A DNA stretch of 64,000 nt. Origin: Variovorax paradoxus. GTDB lineage: Bacteria; Pseudomonadota; Gammaproteobacteria; Burkholderiales; Burkholderiaceae_C. Shown in pieces: positions 44,280 through 51,955 of this stretch. The notes beneath the pieces are model-generated. The model ran no database searches. It saw nothing but the letters and a program-made list of their open reading frames with translations, and was not told the origin of the DNA. The first letter of the stretch is position 1; every line of letters starts with the position of its first letter. The DNA is taken from contig CP063166.1 of the NCBI GenBank assembly GCA_016806145.1, positions 6,262,001 to 6,326,000 of the forward strand, read 5' to 3'. Both the position numbers and the translations under genes were made by a program.

Positions 44280-45575
44280 TCAATCCTGGGCCGGCGGCTT
44301 GCCGGCCTTCGCCGCTTCCGCTGCCTGCGCCGCGCGCAGCTTGTCCTTCTTGCTCGGCCGCGTGCCCTTGATCCCGCCCGTGCCGCTCGCATCGACCAAG
44401 GGCGGCGCGACCTCGGTGGGCTCGAAACCCTCGATGCGCTCGCGCGGCACGCGCCGGTCCTGGCGCTTCTCGATCAGGCGGAAATGCGCCTCGGAGGCCG
44501 GCGTCACGAAGCTGATCGCCAGGCCGCTCTCGCCCGCGCGGCCGGTACGGCCGATGCGGTGCACATAGTCGGTGGGCGAGCGCGGCAGGTCGTAGTTGAC
44601 GACCACCGGCAGCCGCGCGATGTCGAGGCCGCGCGCGGCCAGGTCGGTGGCCACCACCACGTCCCAGCGGCTCTGCTTGAACTGGTCGAGGATGTCGGTG
44701 CGCGCGCCCTGCGAGATGTCGCCGTGGAAGGGCACGGCATAGATGCCGTGGCGGTAGAGCTTCTCGGCCACGGTCTGGGCGGCATGCTGGGTCGCGACGA
44801 AGACCAGCACGCGGCCCCAGGCCTCGCCGTGCTGCTCGAGCAGGTGGCGCAGCAGCTGGGTGCGGCGGGTGCTGTCGACCTCGATCGCGCGCTGCACGAT
44901 GTCGGGCGCGGTGCCGGGCTCGCCCTGCACGTCGATCGTTTCGGGGTCGCGCAGCATGCGGTCGGCCAGCGCCTGGATGGCCTGGGGAAAGGTCGCCGAG
45001 AACAGCAGGTTCTGCCGCTTCGCCGGCAGTTGGGCGAGGATGCGGCCCAGCTCCTCGGCGAAGCCCAGGTCGAACAGGCGGTCGGCCTCGTCGAGCACCA
45101 GCGTGGCGATGCCGTCGAGCCGCAGCGCGTTGTGCTCGACCAGGTCGAGCAGCCGGCCCGGCGTGGCGACGATCAGGTCGGCGCCGCCGCGCAGGCCCAT
45201 GAGCTGCGGATTGATCGACACGCCGCCGAACACCACGGCGATGCGCAAGCGGTCGGGCAGTGCGCGCGCCAGGTCGCGCAGGGTCTCGCCGACCTGGGCC
45301 GCGAGCTCGCGCGTGGGCACCAGCACCAGCGCGCGAAGCCGGCGCTCACCCCCGGCGGAGTCGGCAGCCAGCCGGTGCAGCAGCGGCAGCGAGAATGCCG
45401 CGGTCTTGCCCGAGCCGGTCTGGGCCGAGCCGCGCAGGTCGCGTCCCTGCAGAATCGCGGGAATGGCCGCGGCCTGGATCGCGGTCGGCGCGTCGTAGCC
45501 GCGTTCGCCGGCGGCGCGCACGAGCGCCGGGGCCAGCCCCAGCGATTCGAAGGACGGGGTGGGCGCAGCGGTCAA
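44280..45575 (-). CDS. DEAD-box ATP-dependent RNA helicase (RhlE-like)
   Basis: 431 aa. Q motif and motif I AQTGSGKTAAFSLPLL, motif Ia VPTRELAAQV, motif II VLDEADRLFDLGF, motif III LLFSATFPQAIQ, motif V TDLAARGLDIARLPVVVNYD and motif VI YVHRIGRTGRAGESG are all present. A short basic/Ala tail (SKKDKLRAAQAAEAAK) ends it. The start is a TTG at 45575 with GGAG eight bases upstream; no ATG is in frame nearby. It likely unwinds short RNA duplexes in ribosome assembly or RNA decay. Divergent from yciH, with 99 bp between starts. Confidence 0.92.
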   Translation of the reverse strand: MTAAPTPSFESLGLAPALVRAAGERGYDAPTAIQAAAIPAILQGRDLRGSAQTGSGKTAAFSLPLLHRLAADSAGGERRLRALVLVPTRELAAQVGETLRDLARALPDRLRIAVVFGGVSINPQLMGLRGGADLIVATPGRLLDLVEHNALRLDGIATLVLDEADRLFDLGFAEELGRILAQLPAKRQNLLFSATFPQAIQALADRMLRDPETIDVQGEPGTAPDIVQRAIEVDSTRRTQLLRHLLEQHGEAWGRVLVFVATQHAAQTVAEKLYRHGIYAVPFHGDISQGARTDILDQFKQSRWDVVVATDLAARGLDIARLPVVVNYDLPRSPTDYVHRIGRTGRAGESGLAISFVTPASEAHFRLIEKRQDRRVPRERIEGFEPTEVAPPLVDASGTGGIKGTRPSKKDKLRAAQAAEAAKAGKPPAQD

Positions 45576-45674
45576 GCGGCGGTCTCCACTCGGAAGAAGG
45601 CGGGCGGCAGGTGCATCGGAAAGGCTCGTCTGGGCTGGTGGAAAAGAAATCGGGAACGAAGAGAACGCAAGAAC

Positions 45675-46061
45675 ATGGCAACCCACAAGGACAACCCGGC
45701 GGCCACCCGTCTGGTGTATTCGACCGAGGCCGGCGGCCGCATGTGCCCCGATTGCGGCGAACCGCTGGCGCAATGCCGCTGCAAGGACCTCGCCGAGCAG
45801 GCGCGGCTGCGCGCCGCCGATGGCATTGTGCGTGTGTCGCACGAGACCGCGGGCAGAAAAGGCAAGGGCGTGACCGTGGTGAAGGGCGTGGCGCTCGATG
45901 CGGCGGGCCTGCTTTCGCTCGGCAAGCAGCTCAAGGCGGCCTGCGGCACCGGCGGCACGGTGAAGGACGGCACGATCGAGATCCAGGGCGACCACCGCGA
46001 ACAGGTGATCGCCACGCTCACGAAGCTGGGCCACACGGTCAAGCGCGCGGGAGGCCGCTGA
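45675..46061 (+). CDS. yciH: YciH/SUI1-type translation factor homologue
   Basis: 128 aa. The N-terminal part holds a cysteine cluster, RMCPDCGEPLAQCRCK, which may bind metal. The C-terminal SUI1 domain has GRKGKGVTVVKGVALDAAGL, LKAACGTGGTVKDGTIEIQG and HREQVIATLTKLGHTVKRAG. Related to eukaryotic eIF1, it may monitor start-codon selection; in bacteria it is non-essential and poorly understood. Its TGA overlaps the ATG of the DUF3820 gene by one base, so the two are coupled. Confidence 0.92.
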   Translation: MATHKDNPAATRLVYSTEAGGRMCPDCGEPLAQCRCKDLAEQARLRAADGIVRVSHETAGRKGKGVTVVKGVALDAAGLLSLGKQLKAACGTGGTVKDGTIEIQGDHREQVIATLTKLGHTVKRAGGR

Positions 46062-46297
46062 TGAAGCCCGAGGACCTCGAGCGCCTGGTCACGCTGGCGA
46101 TGCCGTTCGGCAAATACAAGGGAACGCTGATCGCCGACCTGCCGGGCAACTACCTGACCTGGTTCGCGCGCGAGGGTTTTCCCGCGGGAGAGATCGGCCG
46201 CTTGCTCGCCCTGATGCATGAAATAGACCACAACGGGCTCTCCGGTCTGCTCAAACCGTTGCGAAACCGCCCGTCGGGATCAGAGGTTTCCCGATGA
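46061..46297 (+). CDS. DUF3820 family protein
   Basis: 78 aa. Starts MKPEDLERLVTLAMPFGKYK with GTLIADLPGNYLTWFAREGF, the conserved core of DUF3820 (quorum-sensing-associated and exonuclease-associated small proteins). The MPFGKYKG and LPxxYLxWF motifs are intact. Co-translated with yciH. Function unknown. Confidence 0.88.
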   Translation: MKPEDLERLVTLAMPFGKYKGTLIADLPGNYLTWFAREGFPAGEIGRLLALMHEIDHNGLSGLLKPLRNRPSGSEVSR

Positions 46298-46313
46298 ATG
46301 TGCAATTAAAAGC

Positions 46314-46340
46314 TTGATTTCCCGGCCAAACCGGGATAAT
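46314..46340 (+). promoter_or_regulatory. Promoter candidate for the RRM protein
   Basis: TTGATT at 46314 and GATAAT at 46335 lie 15 bp apart, close to a sigma-70 promoter though the spacer is short. The leader from here to the ATG at 46488 would be about 140 nt, long and T-rich near the start, like cold-shock-type leaders. Confidence 0.45.
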
Positions 46341-46487
46341 CGCCGCTACGTGTCAGTGAGCCATCGGCTCCCGTGCACGTTATCCGGTGATCGGTCAGTT
46401 TCGCGCACAGCGCCTTTGTTTGTTGTGATTCTGGGACTCCATCGCTTTTTCTGTTATTTGGTTTTTTTGAGTTGAGGAGTCCCTTTC

Positions 46488-46943
46488 ATGGGCAAGAAAC
46501 TTTACGTGGGCAATCTCGCCTACTCGATCCGTGACAACGACCTGGAGCAAGCTTTCGGCGCCTACGGTGCCATCGTCAGCGCCAAGGTCATGATGGAACG
46601 TGACACCGGCCGCTCCAAGGGCTTCGGCTTCGTGGAAATGGGTACCGACGCCGAGGCGCAAGCTGCGATCGCCGGCCTGAACGGCCAGCCGGTCCAGGGC
46701 CGCGCCCTGACCGTGAACGAAGCCCGTCCGATGGAAGCCCGCCCGCCCCGTAGCGGTGGCGGCGGCTACGGCGGTGGTGGCGGCGGTTACGGCGGTGGTG
46801 GCGGCGGCGGCGGTTACGGCGGCGGCGGCGGTGGTCGCAGCGGCGGTGGCGGCGGCTACGGCGGCGGCGGCGGTGGCCGCAGCGGCGGTGGCTACGGCGG
46901 CGGCGGTGGCAGCGACGACGGCTACGGCCGCGGCGGCTACTAA
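46488..46943 (+). CDS. Glycine-rich RNA-recognition-motif protein
   Basis: 151 aa. One RRM spans residues 1-82: RNP2 is KLYVGNLAYSI and RNP1 is KGFGFVEM. The rest is a Gly-rich tail of GGGGYGGG units with a few Arg-Ser steps (GGRSGGGGGYGG), ending DDGYGRGGY. The form is that of bacterial cold-induced RNA-binding proteins first known from cyanobacteria. The tail DNA is a short-unit repeat, so length variation among strains is likely. A good ribosome binding site GAGGAG lies before ATG, and a strong terminator follows. Confidence 0.93.
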   Translation: MGKKLYVGNLAYSIRDNDLEQAFGAYGAIVSAKVMMERDTGRSKGFGFVEMGTDAEAQAAIAGLNGQPVQGRALTVNEARPMEARPPRSGGGGYGGGGGGYGGGGGGGGYGGGGGGRSGGGGGYGGGGGGRSGGGYGGGGGSDDGYGRGGY

Positions 46944-46994
46944 GCTCTCGCAGCACCCACCCATCGAATGGCGGCCCGGCCGCCTTTCACTGAA

Positions 46995-47016
46995 AAGCTC
47001 CTTCGGGAGCTTTTTT
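46995..47016 (+). terminator. Rho-independent terminator with UUCG loop
   Basis: Stem AAGCTCC / GGAGCTT closed by TTCG, followed by a T tract to 47016, 52 bp after the RRM gene stop. Confidence 0.9.
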
Positions 47017-47121
47017 CGTTTCTGCGCCACCCGTGCACCGGGGCCGCGCGGGCTTACCCGTAGTAAGCGCTACGCATTAGTCCCTACCGGTCAGGTCAGC
47101 CAGCGGTCAGTCGCCGGAAAC

Positions 47122-47149
47122 GACCCTCATCCCTCCAAAACAGAGGGTC
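47122..47149 (+). promoter_or_regulatory. Leader hairpin over the tctB ribosome binding region
   Basis: GACCCTC (47122-47128) and GAGGGTC (47143-47149) pair perfectly around a 14-base loop. The right arm contains the GAGGG that serves as the Shine-Dalgarno for the ATG at 47157. Folding would lower translation of tctB. A second small repeat, CTTAC/GTAAG, lies at 47053-47067. Confidence 0.45.
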
Positions 47150-47156
47150 GAGAGAC

Positions 47157-47645
47157 ATGAAAATCAAGAGCCAGGCCGACTTCTTTTCAGGAGTCATGTT
47201 CACGGCCGTGGGCGGCGCCTTCGCCATCGGCGCCACCGCATACAACATCGGCGACGGGGCCCGCATGGGTCCCGGTTACTTCCCGCTCATGCTGGGCATC
47301 CTGCTCGCGCTGCTCGGGCTGGGGATCATGTTCCAGGCCATGGTGGTCGAGACCACCGACGGCGATCCGATCGGCAAATGGGCCTGGAAGCCGCTGGCCT
47401 ACGTGCTGGGCGCCAACCTCGCGTTCGGCGTGCTGCTCGGCGGCCTGCCGAGCATCGGCCTGCCGGCCATGGGAATGATCATCGCGATCTACGCGCTCAC
47501 CATCATCTCGAGCATGGCGGGCGAACACTTCAACCTGCGCGACGTGCTGGTGCTCGCCACCATCCTCGCGGCGGGCAGCTACGTGGCCTTCATCTGGGCG
47601 CTCAAGCTCCAGATCCAGGTCTGGCCCACCTTCATCGCCGGTTGA
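47157..47645 (+). CDS. tctB: Tripartite tricarboxylate transporter small subunit
   Basis: 162 aa with four predicted helices. Opens MKIKSQADFFSGVMFTAVGG, then YNIGDGARMGPGYFPLMLGI, the most conserved TctB block. Works with TctA to import di- or tricarboxylates captured by a TctC protein. Thirteen bases separate it from tctA. No binding-protein gene lies in this operon. Confidence 0.92.
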   Translation: MKIKSQADFFSGVMFTAVGGAFAIGATAYNIGDGARMGPGYFPLMLGILLALLGLGIMFQAMVVETTDGDPIGKWAWKPLAYVLGANLAFGVLLGGLPSIGLPAMGMIIAIYALTIISSMAGEHFNLRDVLVLATILAAGSYVAFIWALKLQIQVWPTFIAG

Positions 47646-47658
47646 GGAGCACACCGCC

Positions 47659-49170
47659 ATGGAACTGTTCCACAACCTCGCGACCGGCTTCGGCGTCGCC
47701 TTCACCTTCACCAACCTGCTGTACTGCCTGGTCGGCTGCATTCTGGGCACGCTGATCGGCGTGCTGCCGGGCATCGGCCCGGTCGCGACCATCGCGATGC
47801 TGCTGCCCGCGACCTACGCACTGCCGCCGGTCTCGGCCCTGATCATGCTGGCCGGCATCTACTACGGCGCGCAGTACGGCGGATCGACCACCGCCATCCT
47901 GGTCAACCTGCCCGGGGAGTCGTCCTCGGTCGTGACCTGCATCGACGGCTACCAGATGGCAAGGCAGGGCCGCGCGGGCCCGGCGCTCGCGGCCGCGGGC
48001 CTGGGCTCGTTCTTCGCGGGCTGCGTCGGCACGCTGATCCTGGCCGCCTTCGCGCCGCCGCTGACCGAGCTGGCCTTCAAGTTCGGCCCGGCCGAGTACT
48101 TCTCGCTGATGGTGCTGGGCCTGATCGGCGCGGTGGTGCTGGCCTCGGGCTCGCTGCTCAAGGCGGTGGCGATGATCGTGCTGGGCCTGCTGCTGGGCAT
48201 CGTCGGCACCGACGTGAATTCGGGCGTGGCGCGCTTCAGCTTCGACATCCCCGAACTGACCGACGGCATCGGCTTCGTGGTGATCGCCATGGGCGTGTTC
48301 GGCTACGGCGAGATCATCGGCAATCTCTCGCAGCCCGACGACGAGCGCGAGGTCTTCACGCACAAGGTCAAGGGCCTGTGGCCCACCAAGGACGACTTCA
48401 AGCGCATGACGCCCGCGGTGCTGCGCGGCACGGCCCTCGGCTCGGCCCTGGGCATCCTGCCCGGCGGCGGCGCGCTGCTGGCGGCCTTCGCGGCCTATGC
48501 GCTCGAGAAGAAGATCAAGATGCGCCCGGGCGAAGTGCCCTTCGGCAAGGGCAACATCCGCGGCGTGGCCTCGCCCGAGTCGGCCAACAACGCCGGCGCG
48601 CAGACCTCCTTCATTCCGCTGCTGACGCTGGGCATCCCGCCCAACGCCGTGATGGCGCTGATGGTGGGCGCGATGACGATCCACAACATCCAGCCGGGTC
48701 CGCAGGTGATGACCAGCAACCCCGAGCTGTTCTGGGGCCTGATCGCCTCGATGTGGATCGGCAACGCGATGCTGATCATCCTGAACCTGCCGCTGATCGG
48801 CATGTGGATCAAGCTGCTGACGGTGCCCTACAAGTTCCTGTTCCCGGCGATCGTGCTGTTCTGCGCCATCGGCGTGTACTCGACCAACAACAACACCTTC
48901 GACGTCTGGATGGTCGCGATCTTCGGCTTCGTCGGCTACCTGTTCCTCAAGCTGCGCACCGAACCGGCTCCGCTGCTGCTGGGCTTCATCCTCGGGCCGA
49001 TGATGGAAGAGAACCTGCGGCGCGCGCTGCTGCTGTCGCGCGGTGCCTGGAGCGTGTTCGTCACGCGGCCGCTGTCGGCCGGCCTGCTGGTGGCCGCGGC
49101 GCTGCTGCTGGGCATCGTGCTGCTGCCGGCCGTGAAGTCGAAGCGCGAGGAAGCCTTCGTCGAGGATTGA
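47659..49170 (+). CDS. tctA: Tripartite tricarboxylate transporter large subunit
   Basis: 503 aa with about 12 helices. Conserved TctA motifs: LIGVLPGIGPVATIAMLLPA, IYYGAQYGGSTTAILVNLPG, LGILPGGGALLAAFAAYALE and GVASPESANNAGAQTSFIPL, including the double glycine loops near the transport site. It is the last gene of the tctBA operon and ends at a strong bidirectional terminator. The binding partner must be encoded elsewhere, perhaps one of the two orphan TctC proteins in this window. Confidence 0.94.
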   Translation: MELFHNLATGFGVAFTFTNLLYCLVGCILGTLIGVLPGIGPVATIAMLLPATYALPPVSALIMLAGIYYGAQYGGSTTAILVNLPGESSSVVTCIDGYQMARQGRAGPALAAAGLGSFFAGCVGTLILAAFAPPLTELAFKFGPAEYFSLMVLGLIGAVVLASGSLLKAVAMIVLGLLLGIVGTDVNSGVARFSFDIPELTDGIGFVVIAMGVFGYGEIIGNLSQPDDEREVFTHKVKGLWPTKDDFKRMTPAVLRGTALGSALGILPGGGALLAAFAAYALEKKIKMRPGEVPFGKGNIRGVASPESANNAGAQTSFIPLLTLGIPPNAVMALMVGAMTIHNIQPGPQVMTSNPELFWGLIASMWIGNAMLIILNLPLIGMWIKLLTVPYKFLFPAIVLFCAIGVYSTNNNTFDVWMVAIFGFVGYLFLKLRTEPAPLLLGFILGPMMEENLRRALLLSRGAWSVFVTRPLSAGLLVAAALLLGIVLLPAVKSKREEAFVED

Positions 49171-49193
49171 GCGCCCCGCGCATCCCATGAAAG

Positions 49194-49223
49194 AAAAGGC
49201 CCCGGTTTGTCCCGGGGCCTTTT
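49194..49223. terminator. Bidirectional terminator between tctA and TSUP gene
   Basis: Perfect 12-bp stem AAAAGGCCCCGG / CCGGGGCCTTTT with a 6-base loop; the A and T ends give a U-run on both strands. It abuts the stop codon of the minus-strand TSUP gene. Confidence 0.88.
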
Positions 49224-49982
49224 CTATTGGAGGAAGGCGTCGTACGCGGTCTTGAGGATCAGCACGCTGACCACGACCATGAACACGATCCGCACGAAGC
49301 CCGCGCCGTGCCTGAGCGCCACGCGCGTGCCGATCAGGCTGCCGGCCACGTTGGCGACCGCCATCGCCAGCCCGTAGTGCCACCAGACGTGGCCCTTGAG
49401 CGCGAGCAGCAGCAGCGCCGCGCCGTTGGTGAGCACGTTGATGACCTTGGCCGAGGCCGAGGCGTTGAGGAAGTCGTAGCCCATCCAGCGCACGAACAGG
49501 AACACCAGGAAGCTGCCCGTTCCGGGACCGAAGAAGCCGTCATAGACGCCGATGCCCAGCCCGATGCTGCAGGCCGCAAACGTCTCGGCGCGGCCGGTGA
49601 AGCGCGGTGCGTGGTGGCGCCCCATGTCCTTGCGCGCCAGGGTGTAGAGCAGCACCGCCAGCAGGATCGCGGGCAGCGCGCGGCGCAGGAAATCGCCCGG
49701 GAACTGGGTGACGCCCCAGGCGCCGGCCAGCGCGCCGCAGAAACCGGCCAGCGCGGCCGGCCAGAGCGCGCCCCAGCGCATCCGCACGCGCTGGCTGAAC
49801 TGCGCCGCCGAAGCGGCCGTGCCCCAGATCGACGCACTCTTGTTGGTGCCCAGCAACGTGGCCGGCGGCGCGCCGGGAAAGGCGGCGAACAGCGCCGGCA
49901 CCAGGATCAGTCCACCCCCACCCACGATCGCATCCACGAACCCCGCGAGCAGCGAGGCCGCGGTCATCAGCCACATTTCCAT
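49224..49982 (-). CDS. TSUP (TauE/SafE) family permease
   Basis: 252 aa with about eight predicted helices. The two TSUP half-repeats are seen as LLAGFVDAIVGGGGLILVPA and GLGIGVYDGFFGPGTGSFLV, each with the conserved glycine loop. LLGTNKSASIWGTAASA is also typical. Family members export sulfite, sulfoacetate or organosulfonates, or move other anions. ATG at 49982 is used; GTG at 49988 is possible. It stands alone. A 416-bp gap to the ammonium transporter follows upstream. Confidence 0.9.
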   Translation of the reverse strand: MEMWLMTAASLLAGFVDAIVGGGGLILVPALFAAFPGAPPATLLGTNKSASIWGTAASAAQFSQRVRMRWGALWPAALAGFCGALAGAWGVTQFPGDFLRRALPAILLAVLLYTLARKDMGRHHAPRFTGRAETFAACSIGLGIGVYDGFFGPGTGSFLVFLFVRWMGYDFLNASASAKVINVLTNGAALLLLALKGHVWWHYGLAMAVANVAGSLIGTRVALRHGAGFVRIVFMVVVSVLILKTAYDAFLQ

Positions 49983-50100
49983 GGCCACGATTGTCGCACC
50001 GGGATCGCTATCGAAAGAGTAGCTACAGACGGCGGCGCAGCCGACTCTCTGGCCGCTTTTCAAGGCAAGGAATCGGGGCGCCGATGCGACAGCGACAGGC

Positions 50101-50127
50101 AAAAAAAAGCGCCGACCAGCGGCGCTT
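50101..50127 (-). terminator. Rho-independent terminator for minus-strand transcription
   Basis: Read on the minus strand: stem AAGCGCCG / CGGCGCTT with a 5-base loop, then eight T (the A tract at 50101-50108). It lies inside the 416-bp gap and implies a minus-strand transcript coming from the right. Confidence 0.75.
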
Positions 50128-50136
50128 CTGAATTTT

Positions 50137-50259
50137 TCAACCCGGCTCTCGGATGTAGCCTTTTGGATGATTGTTCTTGTCGATCGGGAATTTGTCTCCT
50201 CGGCCCTCGGCAGCACGAGCAGGGCCCGTTCGCGAGTGGCTGGACTTTAGGGGGTGCAC
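50137..50259 (-). CDS. Candidate small protein (40 aa), minus strand
   Basis: A frame ending 10 bp before the minus-strand terminator encodes a tail with convincing protein character, GDKFPIDKNNHPKGYIREPG, with C-ending codons typical of this genome. The only in-frame start is GTG at 50259, which lacks a good ribosome binding site and overlaps the NtrC-type site, so the start is doubtful. Upstream of 50292 the frame is closed. It may be a genuine small gene, the 3' remnant of a lost gene, or chance. Confidence 0.35.
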   Translation of the reverse strand: MHPLKSSHSRTGPARAAEGRGDKFPIDKNNHPKGYIREPG

Positions 50260-50271
50260 CGCCGCAGTGCA
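50255..50271 (+). promoter_or_regulatory. NtrC-type enhancer site
   Basis: TGCACCGCCGCAGTGCA, an inverted TGCAC/GTGCA with 7-bp spacing, matches the NtrC consensus TGCACC-N5-GGTGCA except one base. It lies about 75 bp upstream of the sigma-54 promoter for the ammonium transporter, a normal enhancer distance. Confidence 0.75.
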
Positions 50272-50344
50272 TTGGGAATTACCCGCTTTGCCTTACTTTC
50301 GCGCACGGCGTAGCAAACCAAAGTGTTTCACGCAGTTAACGATG

Positions 50345-50360
50345 TGGCACGACTTGTGCA
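50345..50360 (+). promoter_or_regulatory. Sigma-54 promoter of the ammonium transporter
   Basis: TGGCACGACTTGTGCA has the required GG and GC dinucleotides exactly 10 bp apart and matches TGGCACG-N4-TTGCW at all but one position. The ATG at 50399 lies 38 bp downstream. With the NtrC-type site it indicates induction under nitrogen limitation. Confidence 0.85.
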
Positions 50361-50398
50361 CAGAGCCAGGACCATCACTCCAAGAAGAGACCGCCGCC

Positions 50399-51634
50399 AT
50401 GGCCCTGGTACCGCAAGCCTCCATCAGCGCCGCGGACACCGCGTGGATGATGACCTCCACGGTGCTGGTGCTGCTGATGACGCTGCCGGGCATCGCGCTC
50501 TTCTACGCCGGCATGGTGCGGCGCAAGAACGTGCTCGCCACCATGGCCTGCGTGGTCGCCATCGCCGCGGTGGTGTCGCTGACCTGGTTCGCGCTCGGCT
50601 ACTCGCTGGCCTTCACGCCCGGCTGGCCCTGGCTCGGCGGCACCGGGCGCTTCTGGTTCGCGGGCTTCGACTACCTGAAGGATGCCGGCACGCTGGCCGT
50701 GAGCCACGTGGCGCCCAACGTGCCCGAGACGGTCTACGCGATGTTCCAGCTGAGCTTCGCGATCATCACCACCGCGCTGGTGCTCGGCGCCTTCGTCGAG
50801 CGCATGCGCTTCTCGGCCGTGCTGTGGTTCGCGCTGCTGTGGAGCGTGCTGGTCTATGCGCCGATCGCGCACTGGGTCTGGGAACCCGGCGGCTGGCTCG
50901 CGCAGATGGGCGCTCTCGACTTCGCGGGCGGCTCGGTGGTGCACGTCAACGCGGGCGTGGCGGGGCTGGTCTGCGCCTATGCGCTGGGCCGGCGCCGCGG
51001 CTATGGCCGCGAGCCCTTCGAGCCCTACAACCTGGCCTTCACCATGGCCGGCGCCAGCCTGCTGTGGGTGGGCTGGTTCGGCTTCAATGCGGGCTCGGCC
51101 GTGGCGGCCGACGGGCGCGCGGGCCTCGCGATGCTGGTCACGCACGTGGCGGCGGCCGCCGGTGCCGCGAGCTGGATGATCGCCGAGTGGACGGTGCGCC
51201 GCAGCCCCTCGCTGCTGGGCCTGTGCTCGGGCCTGGTCGCGGGGCTGGTGGCGATCACGCCGGCCGCGGGCTTCGTCACGCCGCCCTCGGCGCTGGCCAT
51301 CGGCGCCATCGCCGGCCTGGCCTGCTACTGGGGTGCCACCGGCCTCAAGCGCCTGCTGGGCGCGGACGATTCGCTCGACGTGTTCGGCGTGCACGGCATC
51401 GGCGGCATCGTGGGCGCGCTGCTCACGGGCGTGTTCGCCGACAAGGCCATCTCGGGCGCCAGCGGCAACGTGCTGACGCAGGCGATCGCGGTCGGCGGCG
51501 TGGCGGTCTACAGCGCGGCCGGCACCGCGATCGTGCTGTTCCTGGTGCGCGCGCTGGTGGGGCTGCGCGTCGATCCCGACAGCGAGGTGCAGGGGCTCGA
51601 CCTGGCCCAGCACCGCGAACACATCGGAGGCTGA
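50399..51634 (+). CDS. amtB: Ammonium transporter (Amt/MEP/Rh family)
   Basis: 411 aa with 11 predicted helices. Conserved parts: LPGIALFYAGMVRRKNVLAT, the first pore histidine in APIAHWVWEPGGWL (H158), GGSVVHVNAGVAGLVCAYAL and the second pore histidine in FGVHGIGGIVGALLTG. The mature protein imports ammonium; there is no long signal peptide. No glnK gene is adjacent, which is unusual for amtB. Its promoter carries sigma-54 and NtrC signals. A small gene follows after 6 bp. Confidence 0.94.
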   Translation: MALVPQASISAADTAWMMTSTVLVLLMTLPGIALFYAGMVRRKNVLATMACVVAIAAVVSLTWFALGYSLAFTPGWPWLGGTGRFWFAGFDYLKDAGTLAVSHVAPNVPETVYAMFQLSFAIITTALVLGAFVERMRFSAVLWFALLWSVLVYAPIAHWVWEPGGWLAQMGALDFAGGSVVHVNAGVAGLVCAYALGRRRGYGREPFEPYNLAFTMAGASLLWVGWFGFNAGSAVAADGRAGLAMLVTHVAAAAGAASWMIAEWTVRRSPSLLGLCSGLVAGLVAITPAAGFVTPPSALAIGAIAGLACYWGATGLKRLLGADDSLDVFGVHGIGGIVGALLTGVFADKAISGASGNVLTQAIAVGGVAVYSAAGTAIVLFLVRALVGLRVDPDSEVQGLDLAQHREHIGG

Positions 51635-51640
51635 ACCGAG

Positions 51641-51955
51641 ATGGATGGCCACGTCATGTCCGAGAGCGAGCGCATCGCGCTCGCGGCACGCCTGCACGTG
51701 GCCCTGCGCCGCAAGCACGGCCGCGTGACCGACACCGAGTGGATGGCCGTCAATGCCGAGTACGCCACCGAGATGGTGCGCTTCGCGCGCGCGCACGCGG
51801 CAGAAACCCACGACGACGAGCTCGCGGCCATCGCGTTGCGGCTCGAGCAGGCGATGGAGCCGCTGGCACGCGCCGCGCGGCTCGAGGCCGCGGCGCGGCT
51901 GCCCGACGGCAGCGGGCGGCAGCCGCCGCCGAAGTACATCGGCGGCCTGCGTTAG
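51641..51955 (+). CDS. Small hypothetical protein, co-transcribed with amtB
   Basis: 104 aa, mostly alpha-helical by composition, with no recognised domain: SESERIALAARLHVALRRKH, AVNAEYATEMVRFARAHAAE and LARAARLEAAARLPDGSG, ending QPPPKYIGGLR. It begins 6 bp after amtB, so it should be made under the same nitrogen-limitation promoter. ATG 51656 is an alternative start. It overlaps the TPP-enzyme gene tail-to-tail by 4 bp. Not a PII protein. Confidence 0.7.
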   Translation: MDGHVMSESERIALAARLHVALRRKHGRVTDTEWMAVNAEYATEMVRFARAHAAETHDDELAAIALRLEQAMEPLARAARLEAAARLPDGSGRQPPPKYIGGLR

